DNA of 7,262 nucleotides from UMGS172 sp045651745 (GTDB lineage: Bacteria > Bacillota > Clostridia > Oscillospirales > Acutalibacteraceae). The stretch lies in NCBI GenBank assembly GCA_045651745.1, contig JAZRSW010000033.1, forward strand, positions 1 to 7,262, written 5' to 3'. Position numbers and translations under genes: made by a program. Positions 6,525 to 7,262 of the stretch are shown piece after piece; position 1 is the first letter of the stretch; each line of letters opens with the position of its first letter. The notes under the pieces are model-generated. The model saw nothing but the letters and a program-made list of their open reading frames with translations, was not told the origin of the DNA and made no database searches.

Positions 6525-6606
6525 GCTTATATAATCATGATGATTAATAAAGAGTCTTATATAAAAAAAGAGTCATAACGATTCTATAAAAAATCATCAT
6601 GACTCA
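6511..6606. repeat. Cluster of interleaved inverted repeats
   Basis: TTATGACTC (6511-6519) is repeated inverted as GAGTCATAA (6570-6578). TCATGATGATT (6535-6545) is repeated inverted as AATCATCATGA (6592-6602). GAGTCAT (6570-6576) could also pair with ATGACTC (6599-6605), extended by GATT/AATC. TGACTCA occurs exactly at 6514-6520 and 6600-6606. The arms cross each other, so as RNA they give alternative or pseudoknotted pairings. There is no coding potential here. Whether this is a protein-binding array, an RNA or a small repeat element is unknown. Confidence 0.6.
6533..6545. repeat. 13-bp palindrome (possible operator)
   Basis: AATCAT and ATGATT flank a single G at 6539, a perfect 6-1-6 dyad. 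Its centre is 22 bp from that of the dyad at 6517, about two helical turns, so both would face the same side of the DNA. No regulator is identified. Confidence 0.45.
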
Positions 6607-6608
6607 AG

Positions 6609-6640
6609 AAGATTGCCAATGTTGAAAAATTCACAATCTT
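6609..6640. promoter_or_regulatory. Operator-like dyad centred on the -35 of the zinc-ribbon operon
   Basis: AAGATTG (6609-6615) and CAATCTT (6634-6640) are perfect inverted arms. Inside them AAT and ATT also mirror each other after a 2-bp mismatch. The 32-bp dyad is centred on the TTGAAA -35 hexamer, a placement typical of repressor operators. No T-run follows, so it is not a terminator. Confidence 0.55.
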
Positions 6641-6650
6641 ATGCTATAAT
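6622..6650 (+). promoter_or_regulatory. Sigma-A promoter of the zinc-ribbon/lipoprotein operon
   Basis: TTGAAA (6622-6627) and exact TATAAT (6645-6650) are 17 bp apart, with a TGC extension before the -10 (6642-6644). The start near 6657 leaves a leader of about 18 bases containing GAGG (6661-6664). Confidence 0.8.
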
Positions 6651-6674
6651 AAGAAAAAACGAGGTGCTATCTTT

Positions 6675-6956
6675 ATGAAAATACACGGTGTAAAGCGCGA
6701 ATGGTCTCTCCCGATTTTTTGTATGAAAAAGCATTATTGCCCCTATTGTAATGAAAGGTTAGAAAAAACGAAAACGGAAACGATTGTTAATTCAAAATCG
6801 GAAGAAGCAAAAAACTATGATTTTTCAAGCGGTGATGGTTTTATGGTCGGAAATATAAAATTCATTAGAACCGCCTTTCGTTGCAACAAATGTGATAAGA
6901 CCTACACCATAAAAGAAGTTAAAGAAAACGACATTGCCATCAACCGATGGAAATAA
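6675..6956 (+). CDS. Small zinc-ribbon protein of unknown function
   Basis: I do not recognise this 93-residue protein beyond its metal-binding pattern. CPYC (C22-C25) and CNKC (C70-C73) form a likely four-cysteine zinc ribbon separated by 44 residues; a further C16 precedes them. The chain between is polar and rich in Lys and Glu (about 27-50), followed by a GDGFMVGNIKFIRTAF strand-like segment leading into the second knuckle. There is no signal peptide or membrane segment, so it is cytoplasmic. The start follows GAGG (6661-6664) with a rather long 10-bp gap. It is the first gene of an operon: the next ATG begins 16 bp after its stop. Because the second knuckle sits in a strand-turn (FRCNKCDKTYTI), the fold resembles stand-alone zinc ribbons, but nucleic-acid or protein binding cannot be told apart. 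Confidence 0.85.
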   Translation: MKIHGVKREWSLPIFCMKKHYCPYCNERLEKTKTETIVNSKSEEAKNYDFSSGDGFMVGNIKFIRTAFRCNKCDKTYTIKEVKENDIAINRWK

Positions 6957-6972
6957 GATTGGAGAGATTACA

Positions 6973-7262
6973 ATGTTGAATAACAAAATATTGCGAGTTC
7001 TTTCTTTGCTTTGTGTTGTTGCTTGTTTAATGTCTTTGTTCGGTTGTTCAAAAGAAAAACCCGATGATACCATTGTAGCAATTCCCGAGGATGTTTCCGA
7101 TATTGCCGATTTCAAGTGTGTATGTTCAACTGACCACGAAACAGAATTTGTTATAGAAGATGAAGATGCAAAAGCATTATACACATACATAATGGAGCAA
7201 TGGGAAAAGGCAGAGGAAACTGAAATTGACAGAACCGAGCAAGATTACATATACCTTTCTTT
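6973..7262 (+). CDS. Putative lipoprotein, N-terminal part (runs off the window)
   Basis: An ATG behind GGAGAG (6961-6966, 6-bp gap) opens a frame that stays open for 96 codons to the edge, so the gene is 3'-truncated by the window only. Residues 1-25 form a lipoprotein signal: NNK and R8, a hydrophobic core, then LFGC with the likely lipid-modified C25, followed by SKEKPDD. An alternative lipobox, VVAC at C18, is less likely because hydrophobic residues continue after it. The mature part is acidic (IPEDVSDIADF, EFVIEDEDAKALYTYI, EKAEETEIDRTEQD) and has C50 and C52. It should sit on the outer face of the cell membrane. It forms an operon with the zinc-ribbon gene. I do not recognise the family; the missing C-terminal part is needed to assign one. 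Confidence 0.8.
   Translation, partial: MLNNKILRVLSLLCVVACLMSLFGCSKEKPDDTIVAIPEDVSDIADFKCVCSTDHETEFVIEDEDAKALYTYIMEQWEKAEETEIDRTEQDYIYLS

Noticed and set aside
6487..6660. CRISPR array or tRNA gene in the repeat-rich intergenic region
   Set aside because: Repeats are inverted and irregularly spaced, not direct with uniform spacers, and no cloverleaf or CCA-type end is seen.
6825..7190. Minus-strand open frame of 121 codons
   Set aside because: It overlaps two plus-strand genes with good ribosome sites, a four-Cys motif and a lipobox, which explain this DNA better.

Overview
The window looks like chromosomal DNA from a low-GC, Gram-positive gut-type anaerobe of the Clostridia, most likely an Oscillospiraceae/Ruminococcaceae relative. 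Evidence for this: AT-rich intergenic DNA, strong AGGAGG-like ribosome sites, near-consensus sigma-A promoters, compact U-tailed terminators, and a very large secreted protein combining a type I dockerin, BspA-like leucine-rich repeats and an SGNH esterase. The lineage is an inference from these traits, not from a database match.

Layout, left to right. (1) 1-139 is the right end of an IS3-family insertion sequence: the last 24 codons of its DDE transposase (+) and a terminal inverted repeat ending in CA at 138-139. (2) 163-987 (-) encodes a complete SMP-30/gluconolactonase-type beta-propeller enzyme. The IS stops 23 bp past its stop codon and may have split its terminator. (3) 988-1156 is a divergent promoter region. 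(4) 1157-5122 (+) encodes a 1321-residue secreted protein: signal peptide, two duplicated carbohydrate-binding-like modules, a third such module, BspA-type LRRs, an internal dockerin, and a C-terminal SASA/CE6-like esterase domain. A strong hairpin terminator follows. (5) 5223-6191 (+) encodes an RluA-family pseudouridine synthase with its own promoter. (6) A bidirectional terminator at 6195-6220 separates it from a convergent PspC-domain membrane protein (6232-6429, -). (7) 6487-6660 is a short intergenic region dense in palindromes and inverted repeats, between the divergent promoters of the PspC gene and the next operon. (8) 6675-6956 (+) encodes a small zinc-ribbon protein, followed after 16 bp by a lipoprotein gene (6973 to the window edge) that runs off the right end.

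The genes do not form one pathway. The giant esterase and the lactonase fit carbohydrate use (deacetylation of plant or mucin glycans; sugar lactone hydrolysis), but they are divergently transcribed and any joint regulation is unproven. The Rlu enzyme and PspC are housekeeping or stress genes. The zinc-ribbon/lipoprotein pair is the least explained gene unit and sits behind the most structured intergenic DNA. No CRISPR array, tRNA or rRNA was seen.
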